Part shown: positions 9,298 through 16,321 of the stretch, one piece after another
How the letters are laid out: each line of letters begins with the position of its first letter
How positions within the stretch are numbered: the first letter of the stretch is position 1
Assembly (NCBI GenBank): GCA_011620845.1
Contig: WOYJ01000047.1
Coordinates: 1 to 26,660, forward strand
Length of the DNA stretch: 26,660 nucleotides
Direction of reading: 5' to 3'
Origin: Methanobacteriaceae archaeon
GTDB taxonomy: Archaea > Methanobacteriota > Methanobacteria > Methanobacteriales > Methanobacteriaceae
Notes under the pieces: generated by a model
Database searches by the model: none
What the model saw: only the letters and a program-made list of their open reading frames with translations
Told to the model about the DNA's origin: nothing
Program-made: the position numbers and the translations under genes

Positions 9298-9441
9298 TTG
9301 CCAAGAAAATACGGAAAGGCATCAAGACAATGCAGAAGATGTGGGGATCACTCTGCCCTGGTTAGAAGATACGGGCTTATGTTATGCAGACAGTGCTTCA
9401 GAGAACTCGCATCAAAAATCGGATTTAAAAAATATAACTAG
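9298..9441 (+). CDS. rps14: Small-subunit ribosomal protein uS14, zinc-binding form
   Basis: A short gene of 47 codons plus stop, starting with TTG one base after the rpl5 stop. I translated it from the DNA; it begins (M)PRKYGKASRQCRRCGDHSA and ends in FKKYN. Cys12, Cys15, Cys30 and Cys33 form the CX2C-X14-CX2C zinc ribbon of the C+ form of S14. S14 is in the 30S head beside S3 and S10. The position between rpl5 and rps8 is the conserved spc order. The TTG start is chosen because P-R-K-Y-G-K is the archaeal N-terminus. Confidence 0.95.
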   Translation: MPRKYGKASRQCRRCGDHSALVRRYGLMLCRQCFRELASKIGFKKYN

Positions 9442-9454
9442 AGGTAATAAAAAA

Positions 9455-9847
9455 ATGACACTCATGGATCCTCTGGCAGACGCTCTTACCAACATGCGAA
9501 ACAATGAATTGCAGGGAAACAACACCTGCACTATAAAACCAGCATCCAAGATGATTGGGCATGTTCTAAGAACCATGCAGAAGGAAGAATACATAGGCGA
9601 ATTCGAGTTCGTGGATGATGGAAAGGCGGGACAGTTCATCATCAAACTGGAAGGGAATATAAACAAGTGCGGTGTGATAAAGCCCAGACACGCCGTGAAG
9701 AAAGATGAATTTGAAAAATTTGAAAAAAGGTACCTGCCCAGCAAGAGCTTCGGGATAATGATCATGACCACACCCGAGGGAATAATGACCCACAAAGAGG
9801 CCAAGGAAAAGGAAATCGGTGGCAGGTTACTCGCTTACATTTACTAA
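9455..9847 (+). CDS. rps8: Small-subunit ribosomal protein uS8 (S8)
   Basis: Protein of 130 residues from the ATG at 9455, where MTLMDPLADALTNMRNNELQ is the archaeal S8 N-terminus. An upstream in-frame extension runs into rps14 in another frame and is rejected. GAGGTAAT (9441-9448) is the ribosome-binding site. The body shows KPASKMIGHVLRTMQKEEYIG and the end TPEGIMTHKEAKEKEIGGRLLAYIY, with STPEG-like residues that bind the 16S rRNA central domain helix 21. In bacteria S8 represses the spc operon; nothing here proves it for this organism. Confidence 0.95.
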   Translation: MTLMDPLADALTNMRNNELQGNNTCTIKPASKMIGHVLRTMQKEEYIGEFEFVDDGKAGQFIIKLEGNINKCGVIKPRHAVKKDEFEKFEKRYLPSKSFGIMIMTTPEGIMTHKEAKEKEIGGRLLAYIY

Positions 9848-9859
9848 GGGGTGATAATA

Positions 9860-10393
9860 ATGGCTCAAGTAGCAATTCTCAGAGAGGAAATCCCAATACC
9901 AGAGGGAGTGGAGGTAACCATAAATGATGAAGTGGTGGTTACCGGATCCAAAGGCGAGCTTAAAAGAAAATTCAAGGCACGAAACATCAAGATCACCAAA
10001 GACGATGATAAAGTCATATTAGAATCTCCCTTCCCTAAAAAGAGGGATAAAGCCATGCTGGGAACAATAAAATCTCATATAACCAACATGATAACCGGAT
10101 TAACTGATGGGTTCAGTTACAAGATGAAAATAGTATACGCTCACTTTCCCATGACCGTTAAAGTCACCGACAGTAAGGTGGCCATAGAAAACTTCCTGGG
10201 AGAAAGACACCCCCGAACCGCCAAGATACTGGGCGATACCAAAGTCCAGGTCAAGGGTGACGAGGTAACCGTGGAAGGTATAAACAAGGAAGATGCAGGA
10301 CAGACCATGGCCAACATAGAACAGGCCACCAAAATCAAAGGGAGAGACCCCAGGGTGTTCCAGGACGGAATATACCTGGTAAGCAAGGAATAA
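9860..10393 (+). CDS. rpl6: Large-subunit ribosomal protein uL6 (L6)
   Basis: Protein of 177 residues from the ATG at 9860 (MAQVAILREEIPIPEGVEVTI). A GTG nine bases upstream is part of the GGTGAT ribosome-binding site (9850-9855), so the ATG is preferred. L6 has two similar alpha-beta domains; the second contains ENFLGERHPRTAKILG and VEGINKEDAGQTMANIEQ, followed by RDPRVFQDGIYLV at the end. It binds near the sarcin-ricin loop and factor-binding site. Confidence 0.95.
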   Translation: MAQVAILREEIPIPEGVEVTINDEVVVTGSKGELKRKFKARNIKITKDDDKVILESPFPKKRDKAMLGTIKSHITNMITGLTDGFSYKMKIVYAHFPMTVKVTDSKVAIENFLGERHPRTAKILGDTKVQVKGDEVTVEGINKEDAGQTMANIEQATKIKGRDPRVFQDGIYLVSKE

Positions 10394-10409
10394 AAATAGG
10401 GTGATCCAC

Positions 10410-10739
10410 ATGAAAAAACCACATTTTAAACGACAGGAATGGCACAGATACAAGAAACTCGGAGACAAATGGAGGAAAGCCCGGGGGAAAACCAGTAAAA
10501 GGAGAAGGTACGAGGCAAGAAAACCAGCCATGCCATCTATCGGATACGGATCTCCTAAAGAAACCAGGGGACTACACCCATCCGGATACCAGGATGTACT
10601 GGTCTCGAACCACGCGGAACTAGCAACCTTAGACCCTGAAACACAGGCCGGAAGGATCAGTTCCAAGGTAGGCGGAAGAAAAAAGGAACAAATCCTCGAA
10701 AAAGCAAAGGAACTGGGAATCAAAGTATTAAATGAATAA
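10410..10739 (+). CDS. rpl32e: Large-subunit ribosomal protein eL32 (L32e)
   Basis: Protein of 109 residues, archaeal/eukaryotic-specific. It begins MKKPHFKRQEWHRYKKLGDK and has the family core RRYEARKPAMPSIGYGSPKETRGLHPSGY followed by a helical end. The ATG at 10410 follows GGTGATCC at 10400-10407; an in-frame GTG inside that site is rejected as a start. The last six codons (KVLNE plus stop) are duplicated just downstream, see the repeat entry. A 151-base leader follows before rpl19e. Confidence 0.95.
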   Translation: MKKPHFKRQEWHRYKKLGDKWRKARGKTSKRRRYEARKPAMPSIGYGSPKETRGLHPSGYQDVLVSNHAELATLDPETQAGRISSKVGGRKKEQILEKAKELGIKVLNE

Positions 10740-10758
10740 AAAAGTATTAAACGAGTAA
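10722..10758 (+). repeat. 18-base near-duplicate of the rpl32e gene end
   Basis: The end of rpl32e, AAAGTATTAAATGAATAA (10722-10739), recurs one base later as AAAGTATTAAACGAGTAA (10741-10758). The two differences both fall at third codon positions (AAT/AAC, GAA/GAG), so both copies would read KVLNE-stop, although the second copy is out of frame with the gene. This looks like a tandem duplication of the gene end. Confidence 0.75.
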
Positions 10759-10787
10759 ATATTATGATTCCAGTTAAACGGGAACAA

Positions 10788-10795
10788 TTTAAATA
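10788..10795 (+). promoter_or_regulatory. Putative TATA box for the rpl19e transcript
   Basis: TTTAAATA in an AT-rich stretch inside the largest spacer of the S10-spc block. It would place a transcription start near 10815-10820 and a leader of about 70 bases before rpl19e. A second AT-rich candidate (CATATTTTA, 10812-10820) would start transcription near the ATG at 10841. Both are unproven; the long spacer itself is the main reason to expect an internal promoter. Confidence 0.35.
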
Positions 10796-10840
10796 AAAAT
10801 AATTAATCGCACATATTTTAATTCGGTATAATGGATTGAT

Positions 10841-10894
10841 ATGAAAAAATTAACTGCAGCCCAAAAAGGGGCTGTTTGGGAGGTTTCAAATTGA
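10841..10894 (+). CDS. Possible 17-codon upstream ORF overlapping the rpl19e start
   Basis: An ATG at 10841 opens a short frame, MKKLTAAQKGAVWEVSN, whose TGA (10892-10894) overlaps the TTG start of rpl19e (10891-10893) as TTGA. Both alternative hairpins of the leader lie within its coding sequence. There is no strong ribosome-binding site; GGATTGAT abuts the ATG directly. It may be a leader peptide that couples translation to rpl19e, or it may be chance. It has faint resemblance to the eL19 N-terminus (LTxxQK), which I do not count as evidence. Confidence 0.3.
   Translation: MKKLTAAQKGAVWEVSN
10857..10880 (+). promoter_or_regulatory. Mutually exclusive hairpins before rpl19e
   Basis: Hairpin A pairs CAGCCC (10857-10862) with GGGCTG (10869-10874) around a 6-base loop. 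Hairpin B pairs CCCAAA (10860-10865) with TTTGGG (10875-10880) around a 9-base loop. Both stems are perfect and both need CCC at 10860-10862, so only one can form. Hairpin B includes the first GGG of the rpl19e ribosome-binding site (10878-10885); hairpin A leaves it free. This has the form of a translation switch, perhaps bound by a ribosomal protein, but the ligand and use are unknown. Confidence 0.45.
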
Positions 10895-11337
10895 ATCTTA
10901 CTACTCAAAAAAGGATAGCTGCAGACATTCTAAAAGTCGGCGTGAATCGGGTTTGGATAGATCCCGAGAATACTGAGGAAGTATCACGGGCCATCACCAG
11001 GGAAGGTGTCAAGCAACTCATAGGAAATGGAGTTATAAAAGCCAAACCTAAAAAGGGGATCAGCAGTTACCGGTCTAAGAAGATCGCAGCACAGAAACAG
11101 AAAGGAAGAAGGAAAGGCCGTGGAAGTATAAAAGGGGCTAAAGGGGCAAGAAACCCCAAGAAAAAAGCCTGGATGACCACCATAAGGGCCTTAAGAACTG
11201 ATTTAAAGGATATGAGAGATAACAGGGAGATAAATAAAACCACTTATCGTAAGCTTTACAAGATGGCTAAAGGTGGTGCATTCCGGAGCAAATCCTACAT
11301 GAAGACCTACGCTCAGGATCATGACCTCTTAAGATAA
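10891..11337 (+). CDS. rpl19e: Large-subunit ribosomal protein eL19 (L19e)
   Basis: Protein of 148 residues from the TTG at 10891 (read MNLTTQKRIAADILKVGVNR), the standard archaeal eL19 N-terminus. The ribosome-binding site GGGAGGTT lies at 10878-10885. An upstream in-frame TTG at 10876 lies before that site and is rejected. The middle is very basic (SSYRSKKIAAQKQKGRRKGR), followed by a long helix and KTYRKLYKMAKGGAFRS. eL19 belongs to the 60S-type large subunit and reaches toward the small subunit. Its start is framed by possible regulatory hairpins. rpl18 follows after 15 bases. Confidence 0.95.
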   Translation: MNLTTQKRIAADILKVGVNRVWIDPENTEEVSRAITREGVKQLIGNGVIKAKPKKGISSYRSKKIAAQKQKGRRKGRGSIKGAKGARNPKKKAWMTTIRALRTDLKDMRDNREINKTTYRKLYKMAKGGAFRSKSYMKTYAQDHDLLR

Positions 11338-11352
11338 CTGGGGGAATAATTT

Positions 11353-11934
11353 ATGGCACACAGTTCAAGATACAAACTAGCATTCAAAAGAAGAAATGAA
11401 GGAAAAACAGACTATAAAGCCAGATTAAAGCTCATGGGACAGAACAAATACAGGTTCGTGGTAAGACTTTCCAATAAGCATATCATAGCCCAGATAGTCA
11501 CCACCAAAACAGAAGGAGACCAGACCATGATAGCAGTTAACTCCAAGGAACTTGAGAAGTTAGGCTGGAAAGCAGGTGGAAAGAACATCTCCGCAGCATA
11601 CCTGACCGGCTTTTTAGCTGGTAAAAAAGCTTTAAAGGATGGAATAGAAGAGGCCACCATGGACATAGGTCTTAAAACATCACTTAAAGGTTCAAAATTA
11701 TACGCAGTACTCAAGGGTGCGGTGGACTCTGGATTGCACATACCACACAACGAATCAGTCCTACCAACTGATGAGAGGATTAACGGGGAACACATAGCAA
11801 AATATGCCGAGGTCCTGAATGATAAAGAGATTGAAGAGAAGTTCTCCAAGTACAAGGAAAACGGAATCGAACCAGCGAAACTACCGGAACACTTCACCAC
11901 CATTAAAGAAAAAATAGAAGAGGAATTATCATGA
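11353..11934 (+). CDS. rpl18: Large-subunit ribosomal protein uL18 (L18)
   Basis: Protein of 193 residues, the long archaeal/eukaryotic (L5e-like) form of L18. It begins MAHSSRYKLAFKRRNEGKTDYKAR and shows NKYRFVVRLSNKHIIAQIV, the 5S rRNA-binding fold, and NISAAYLTGFLAGKKAL. With L5 it forms the 5S ribonucleoprotein. The TGA stop overlaps the rps5 ATG by four bases (ATGA, 11931-11934), so translation is probably coupled. The ribosome-binding site is GGGGGAAT upstream of the ATG. Confidence 0.96.
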   Translation: MAHSSRYKLAFKRRNEGKTDYKARLKLMGQNKYRFVVRLSNKHIIAQIVTTKTEGDQTMIAVNSKELEKLGWKAGGKNISAAYLTGFLAGKKALKDGIEEATMDIGLKTSLKGSKLYAVLKGAVDSGLHIPHNESVLPTDERINGEHIAKYAEVLNDKEIEEKFSKYKENGIEPAKLPEHFTTIKEKIEEELS

Positions 11935-12623
11935 GCAATGATCGTAGAGATCGTAGAGATCGCAGGGATCGCAGGGATCGAAACGATCGAGAAGATTGGG
12001 AGCCAAAAACCAATCTGGGACGTATGGTTAAGGAAGGCACCATAACCGATATAGATGAGATATTTGACAGAGGCCTTCCCATCATGGAACTGGAAATAAT
12101 AAACTCACTACTACCCGATCTGGAAGAAGAAGTCATGGACGTCAACCTGGTCCAGAGGATGCACAAATCAGGTAGGAAAGTGAACTTCCGGGTCATAGTG
12201 GCCGTGGGAAACAAGGACGGCTACGTGGGACTAGGACAGGGCAAAGCCAAAGAGGTAGGCCCGGCCATCAGAAAAGCAGTAGATGACGCTAAATACAACG
12301 TTATCAAAGTCCGCCGGGGATGCGGAGACTGGGGATGTGTCTGTGGAAAAGAACACACCGTACCCTTCAAAGTGGAAGGAAAAGCAGGAAGCGTACGGGT
12401 AACCCTCATACCCGCCCCGGGTGGAGTGGGACTGGCCATTGGAGATGTGGGTAAAACCATCCTGAAACTAGCAGGAATCGACGATGTATGGTCCGATACC
12501 AAGGGACAAACCCAGACCACAATAAACTTCGCAGCAGCGGTCTTTGAAGCTTTAAAACAGTTAAGTATGGTTAAGGCTAAAAAATCAGACCTTAAAAATC
12601 TGGGAGTAGAATGCGCGGAATAA
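11931..12623 (+). CDS. rps5: Small-subunit ribosomal protein uS5 (S5) with Arg-Asp repeat N-terminus
   Basis: Protein of 230 residues. After an N-terminal extension of alternating Asp and Arg (residues 4-21, DRRDRRDRRDRRDRNDRE), the normal archaeal S5 follows: EEVMDVNLVQRMHKSGRKVNFRV as the double-stranded RNA-binding-like domain, GLGQGKAKEVGPAIRKAV, GCGDWGCVCG and the second domain APGGVGLAIGDVGKTIL. S5 helps maintain decoding accuracy at the mRNA entry. The extension is coded by 9-base tandem repeats and looks like a simple-repeat expansion. The ATG overlaps the rpl18 stop. Confidence 0.95.
   Translation: MSNDRRDRRDRRDRRDRNDREDWEPKTNLGRMVKEGTITDIDEIFDRGLPIMELEIINSLLPDLEEEVMDVNLVQRMHKSGRKVNFRVIVAVGNKDGYVGLGQGKAKEVGPAIRKAVDDAKYNVIKVRRGCGDWGCVCGKEHTVPFKVEGKAGSVRVTLIPAPGGVGLAIGDVGKTILKLAGIDDVWSDTKGQTQTTINFAAAVFEALKQLSMVKAKKSDLKNLGVECAE
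11940..11993 (+). repeat. Six 9-base tandem units in rps5
   Basis: Units begin at 11940, 11949, 11958, 11967, 11976 and 11985, each with GATCG followed by four bases; units 1 and 2 are identical (GATCGTAGA), as are units 3 and 4 (GATCGCAGG). They encode Asp-Arg-Arg repeats. The array is densely packed with GATC sites. Confidence 0.85.
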
Positions 12624-12676
12624 TCGCGAGATGAGTTACCATTAACCCATTACAAGAAATTCAAGGTGATACATAA

Positions 12677-13132
12677 ATGATTGCAGCTATAAGAGTAAGG
12701 GGCACAACCGGTGTAAAAGGGGAGATAGCAGACACCATGAAGATGTTAAGGCTTAACAGAATAAATCATGCTGTCATTATCGACGACACCCCCAGTTATC
12801 AGGGAATGCTCCAGAAGGCAAAAGATTACATAACATGGGGTGAAATTACAGAAGGCACCCTGGAAGAGATCATCACTAAAAGGGGTAAAGTGCCTGGCGG
12901 AGAAAAGGTCACCGAGGAATACTTGAAGGAAAACACTTCCTACAAGACCATCAAAGCCCTGGCCAAAGCAGTGGCTAAGGGTGAAAAACTGGAAGAAGCA
13001 GGAATAAAACCCGTATTCAGACTACACCCTCCCCGAAAAGGATATGAGAATGTTAAAAAATCCTATAATGAAGACGGGACCTTAGGATACCGCGGGGAAA
13101 ATATGGAAGATCTTATCCGCAAGATGTTATAA
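12677..13132 (+). CDS. rpl30: Large-subunit ribosomal protein uL30 (L30, archaeal long form)
   Basis: Protein of 151 residues, the archaeal L30 with an N-terminal L30/L7 ferredoxin-like fold (MIAAIRVRGTTGVKGEIADTMKMLRLNRINHAVII) and an archaeal C-terminal extension ending in PVFRLHPPRKGYENVKKSY. The bacterial form is about 60 residues, so this length indicates Archaea. The ribosome-binding site is GGTGAT at 12665-12670. It lies in the conserved S5-L30-L15-SecY order. Confidence 0.95.
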   Translation: MIAAIRVRGTTGVKGEIADTMKMLRLNRINHAVIIDDTPSYQGMLQKAKDYITWGEITEGTLEEIITKRGKVPGGEKVTEEYLKENTSYKTIKALAKAVAKGEKLEEAGIKPVFRLHPPRKGYENVKKSYNEDGTLGYRGENMEDLIRKML

Positions 13133-13163
13133 AGATAATCCAATTAATTTGAGTTGATCTATC

Positions 13164-13601
13164 ATGATAAGAAGAACACGAAAAATACGAAAGCTACGTG
13201 GATCACGAACCATAGGCGGAGGCTCTTCTAAAAAGAGGAGGGGAGCAGGCCACCGTGGTGGGAGAGGTTTTGCCGGAGGCCACAAGCACATGTGGTCCTG
13301 GTTGGTTAAAAACGATCCAGATCATTACGGAAAACACGGCTTTAAACGGCCTCAGAAGACCATAACTAAATTTAACCCTGTCAACTTAGCTTTCCTGGAT
13401 GAAAAACTCGATGAACTAGTATTAAAGGGTTTGGCCAAGGAAGAGAAGGGAAAGATAGTGGTGGACGTAACCGAGCTTGGCTACAACAAAGTCCTAGGGA
13501 AGGGCAGAATAACCAAAAAAGCAATAATTAAATCCCCCAAATTCTCAGAATCTGCAAAAAGCAAGATAGAAAAAGCAGGCGGAGAAGCAGTAACCCTTTA
13601 G
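13164..13601 (+). CDS. rpl15: Large-subunit ribosomal protein uL15 (L15)
   Basis: Protein of 145 residues, archaeal L15. The Gly/Arg/Lys-rich N-terminus (RGSRTIGGGSSKKRRGAGHR) threads into 23S rRNA, and the C-terminal globular part contains DVTELGYNKVLGKGRI and a terminal AGGEAVTL. The ATG at 13164 follows GAGTTGATC, a variant of the GGTGAT site. secY begins after an 82-base AT-rich spacer. Confidence 0.95.
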   Translation: MIRRTRKIRKLRGSRTIGGGSSKKRRGAGHRGGRGFAGGHKHMWSWLVKNDPDHYGKHGFKRPQKTITKFNPVNLAFLDEKLDELVLKGLAKEEKGKIVVDVTELGYNKVLGKGRITKKAIIKSPKFSESAKSKIEKAGGEAVTL

Positions 13602-13683
13602 GAAAATCTACACATAAACTAAAATAAAGAAAACATTAAAATTAAAATAGCGAAATACACAGTATTCATGGAAGGAGATTCAT

Positions 13684-15024
13684 TTGATTGAAAAACTGCA
13701 GCCCATATTCTCTTTACTCCCCCAGGTAAAGTCACCTGATTACCGGGTTCCCTTTAAAGAAAAACTACAATGGACAGGGATAATCCTGATACTCTACTTC
13801 GTCATAGGTATGATACCACTCTTCGGTTTAAACCCAACGGCTGTAGACCAGTTCGCCCAATTAAGGGCAGTCCTGGCCGGTAATTTTGGATCAATAATCA
13901 CCCTGGGTATCGGTCCCATAGTAACTGCATCCATTATACTGCAACTCATGGTGGGTGGAAAGATCATCAAACTGGATCTTTCCCAGCCCCGGGACAAAGC
14001 ATTATTCCAGGGAACTCAGAAACTCCTTGCCATCATATTCACAATATTTGAAGCAGCAGTACTGGTTTTAACCGGCGCATTAGCTCCATCATCCTCAGCA
14101 GTCACCTGGATATTAATATTACAGATTGTAATCGGAGGAATACTCATAATATTCCTGGATGAAGTGGTATCCAAATGGGGATTCGGTAGTGGAGTAGGGC
14201 TGTTCATTGCAGCCGGAGTTGCTCAAACCATAATAGTAGGATCATTCAACTTCCTTTCGTCACCAACATCTCCAGGAGTGCCCTCTGGAGCAATACCCCA
14301 TTTCATATATACACTGACCACCAGCCAACCTGATTTCTCCCTGCTCCTACCAGTACTAGCGGTTATAGCCGTGTTCCTGGTGGTAGTCTACGCAGAAAGT
14401 ATGCGCGTGGAGATACCACTGTCCTATGGTGGTGTTAAGGGTGCCCGTGGAAAGTATCCGCTTAAATTTATATACGCCAGTAACATGCCGGTTATATTAA
14501 CCAGCGCACTGCTCTTGAACGTGCAGTTATTTGCAACACTCTTCCAGAAACTGGGATTCCCCATCCTTGGGACAATATCCAATGGACAGCCCATAAGTGG
14601 ACTGGCGTTATGGCTGAGCCAACCATCAATCGGTGCCCTGTTCACCAATCCATTACAGGTGCTGTTCTATGCCGTGGTATTCATTGGTTCCTGTGTATTA
14701 TTTGCCTGGCTATGGGTGGAGATAAGTGGAATAGGTCCAAAACAGGTGGCTAAACAGTTATACCAGATGGGTATGCAGATCCCTGGTTTTAGAAGCAGCC
14801 GGGGACACTTCGAAAGGATACTCAAGAAGTACATACCCGCCATCACCATCATGGGCGGTGCCTTTGTAGGGTTACTAGCCTTCGGAGCGGACTTAACCGG
14901 AGCTCTCGGTGGAGGTACCGGTGTGCTTTTAACCGTGGGTATCGTGTACCGGTTATACGAAGAATTGGCCCAGGAACAGCTGATGGACATGCATCCAATG
15001 CTTAGAAGATTCCTAGGAGATTAA
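13684..15024 (+). CDS. secY: Preprotein translocase subunit SecY (Sec61 alpha homologue)
   Basis: Protein of 446 residues with about ten hydrophobic membrane segments, the usual archaeal SecY length. The TTG start (13684) gives IEKLQPIFSLLPQVKSPDY after a GGAAGGAGATT site at about 13670. It has the plug-region signature near NFGSIITLGIGPIVTASI, the cytoplasmic loop SMRVEIPLSYGGVKGARGKYP and the final PMLRRFLGD. SecY forms the membrane channel with SecE and Sec61 beta, which are not in this window. It closes the spc run; the adenylate kinase gene follows. Confidence 0.97.
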   Translation: MIEKLQPIFSLLPQVKSPDYRVPFKEKLQWTGIILILYFVIGMIPLFGLNPTAVDQFAQLRAVLAGNFGSIITLGIGPIVTASIILQLMVGGKIIKLDLSQPRDKALFQGTQKLLAIIFTIFEAAVLVLTGALAPSSSAVTWILILQIVIGGILIIFLDEVVSKWGFGSGVGLFIAAGVAQTIIVGSFNFLSSPTSPGVPSGAIPHFIYTLTTSQPDFSLLLPVLAVIAVFLVVVYAESMRVEIPLSYGGVKGARGKYPLKFIYASNMPVILTSALLLNVQLFATLFQKLGFPILGTISNGQPISGLALWLSQPSIGALFTNPLQVLFYAVVFIGSCVLFAWLWVEISGIGPKQVAKQLYQMGMQIPGFRSSRGHFERILKKYIPAITIMGGAFVGLLAFGADLTGALGGGTGVLLTVGIVYRLYEELAQEQLMDMHPMLRRFLGD

Positions 15025-15036
15025 AGTTCATAAAGT

Positions 15037-15045
15037 TATAAAAAA
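15037..15045 (+). promoter_or_regulatory. Possible TATA box before adkA
   Basis: TTATAAAAA lies 28-36 bases before the adkA ATG, in the 48-base gap after secY. The spacing would give a transcript starting very near the start codon. It could equally be an AT-rich spacer with read-through from secY. Confidence 0.3.
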
Positions 15046-15072
15046 GTAAAATGAAACAAATGGGGATTTAAA

Positions 15073-15630
15073 ATGAAGGTGGTAGTAGTTGCTGGAATTC
15101 CAGGATCAGGAAGTACAACGGTTCTTAAAGGAGCCCTTGTAGACCTTGACTATGAACATGTAAATTATGGAGATGTTATGCTGGAGATCGCCCAGAAAAG
15201 GGACATAGTCCAGGATAGAGATTCCATGAGAAAACTTTCACCCGAAGTGCAGAAAGAAGTACAGAGGGAAGCTGCAAAAAGTATAAGAGAAAGGGCAAAG
15301 CAAAGTAATATAATCGTGGACACCCACTGCACCATAAAAACTCCCCTGGGTTTCTTACCCGGTTTACCTCCCTGGGTTTTAGAGGAACTGCAGCCAGACC
15401 AGTTCGTACTGGTGGAGGCTGATGGAGATGAGATTCTCATACGGAGGATATCTGACACCACCCGAACCCGGGACATGGAGAAACTCCAGGACATAAACTT
15501 ACACCAGCAGATGAACCGTTCTGTGGCCATGGCCTACGCCGCACTAACCGGTGCCACGGTACAGATAATTCAAAATCATGACGACCAGCTGGATGAGACA
15601 GTTGAAAGGATGATTGAAACATTAAAATAA
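15073..15630 (+). CDS. adkA: Archaeal-type adenylate kinase
   Basis: Protein of 185 residues of the archaeal AdkA family, converting ATP and AMP to two ADP. The P-loop is GIPGSGSTT at residues 8-16, with Ser where the classical P-loop has Lys; I recall methanogen AdkA proteins sharing this. Other marks are QDRDSMRKLSPEVQKEVQ, the HCTIKTPLGFLPGLPPWVLEEL segment split over the AMP site, GDEILIRRISD and the end TGATVQIIQNHDD. It sits downstream of secY, as in many prokaryotes. Confidence 0.94.
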   Translation: MKVVVVAGIPGSGSTTVLKGALVDLDYEHVNYGDVMLEIAQKRDIVQDRDSMRKLSPEVQKEVQREAAKSIRERAKQSNIIVDTHCTIKTPLGFLPGLPPWVLEELQPDQFVLVEADGDEILIRRISDTTRTRDMEKLQDINLHQQMNRSVAMAYAALTGATVQIIQNHDDQLDETVERMIETLK

Positions 15631-15645
15631 CAAAAATTAACACAA

Positions 15646-15679
15646 CACTTAAAAAAATTCACATTCACTTAAAAAAATT
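15646..15679 (+). repeat. 20-base-spaced direct repeat in the adkA-DUF106 spacer
   Basis: CACTTAAAAAAATT occurs at 15646-15659 and again at 15666-15679, exactly 20 bases apart. The six bases between the copies also partly match the flanks. It is in the 94-base AT-rich gap before the DUF106 gene. It may be a short tandem duplication; low complexity reduces its weight. Confidence 0.55.
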
Positions 15680-15724
15680 ACATAATACTAAAAAATCAAC
15701 AACATAAAGAGAGGATATAAAAAA

Positions 15725-16321
15725 ATGGCAGGTTTTGATTTTCTAAATCCAATCTTAAATCCAATACTTAACCCGTTACTTACACTAGTAAACGATCCAA
15801 ACAACCCCATGTTTGGAGCTATCATTGGGGTATTCATAATATCCACAATTATAGCCTTCCTTATAACACTGGCCAACAAGTTACTGGTGGATCAGGACCG
15901 ACTGCAATTCCTGCAGCAGGAGATGAAGGAATACCAGCAGGAGATGATGGCCGCCCAGAAATCAGGCGACCCGAAAAAGTTGAAGGAGGTCCAGAAGAAG
16001 CAGGAGAAGTTCATGTCACTGCAGAAGGAGATGATGTTCAACTCCTTCAAACCCCTGATAGTGACCATGGTGCCCATACTCCTCGTGTTCTACTGGCTGG
16101 CTGGAAACCCCCTGGTTTCCCAGTTCTACGTGCAGTTACCCACCTTCGGCTACTACATATTTCTGGTACCGCTATTCCAATGGATAGCCACCATATTCTA
16201 TCCAGTGGGAGCAGTAACACCCTTCGCCACCATCAGCTGGCTGGGATGGTACGTATTAGTATCTTTCGCCATGTCCATGGTGTTCAGGAAATTCCTGGGC
16301 CTTAAAGGGGGAGGAATGTAA
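15725..16321 (+). CDS. DUF106 membrane protein, Oxa1/EMC3/TMCO1-like insertase
   Basis: Protein of 198 residues. The order is a short repetitive N-terminus (NPILNPILNP), membrane segment about 31-51, a Gln/Lys/Glu-rich coiled coil about 55-103, membrane segments about 108-127, 143-165 and 173-188, and a basic end. This topology matches the archaeal DUF106 family, related to YidC/Oxa1, Get1, EMC3 and TMCO1, which insert membrane proteins. The coiled coil should point into the cytoplasm toward the ribosome. It lies two genes after secY, which fits a translocation role. Activity here is inferred from family relation. Confidence 0.88.
   Translation: MAGFDFLNPILNPILNPLLTLVNDPNNPMFGAIIGVFIISTIIAFLITLANKLLVDQDRLQFLQQEMKEYQQEMMAAQKSGDPKKLKEVQKKQEKFMSLQKEMMFNSFKPLIVTMVPILLVFYWLAGNPLVSQFYVQLPTFGYYIFLVPLFQWIATIFYPVGAVTPFATISWLGWYVLVSFAMSMVFRKFLGLKGGGM

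Noticed and set aside
9341..9454. N-terminal extension of S8 back to 9341
   Set aside because: That stretch codes for S14 in another frame, and the S8 family starts at the ATG at 9455, which has a ribosome-binding site.
10100..10723. Minus-strand frame of 207 codons over rpl6 and rpl32e
   Set aside because: It covers two certain ribosomal genes on the other strand and shows no recognisable domain.
10764..10796. Ten-codon frame MIPVKREQFK resembling the start of Rpo10, with a 13-base match to the rpoN start at 22540
   Set aside because: A 13-base match is expected a few times by chance in a window this size, and the similarity ends after four residues.
11412..11903. Minus-strand frame of 163 codons inside rpl18
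   Set aside because: It is a shadow of rpl18, with no family resemblance and no start signal.
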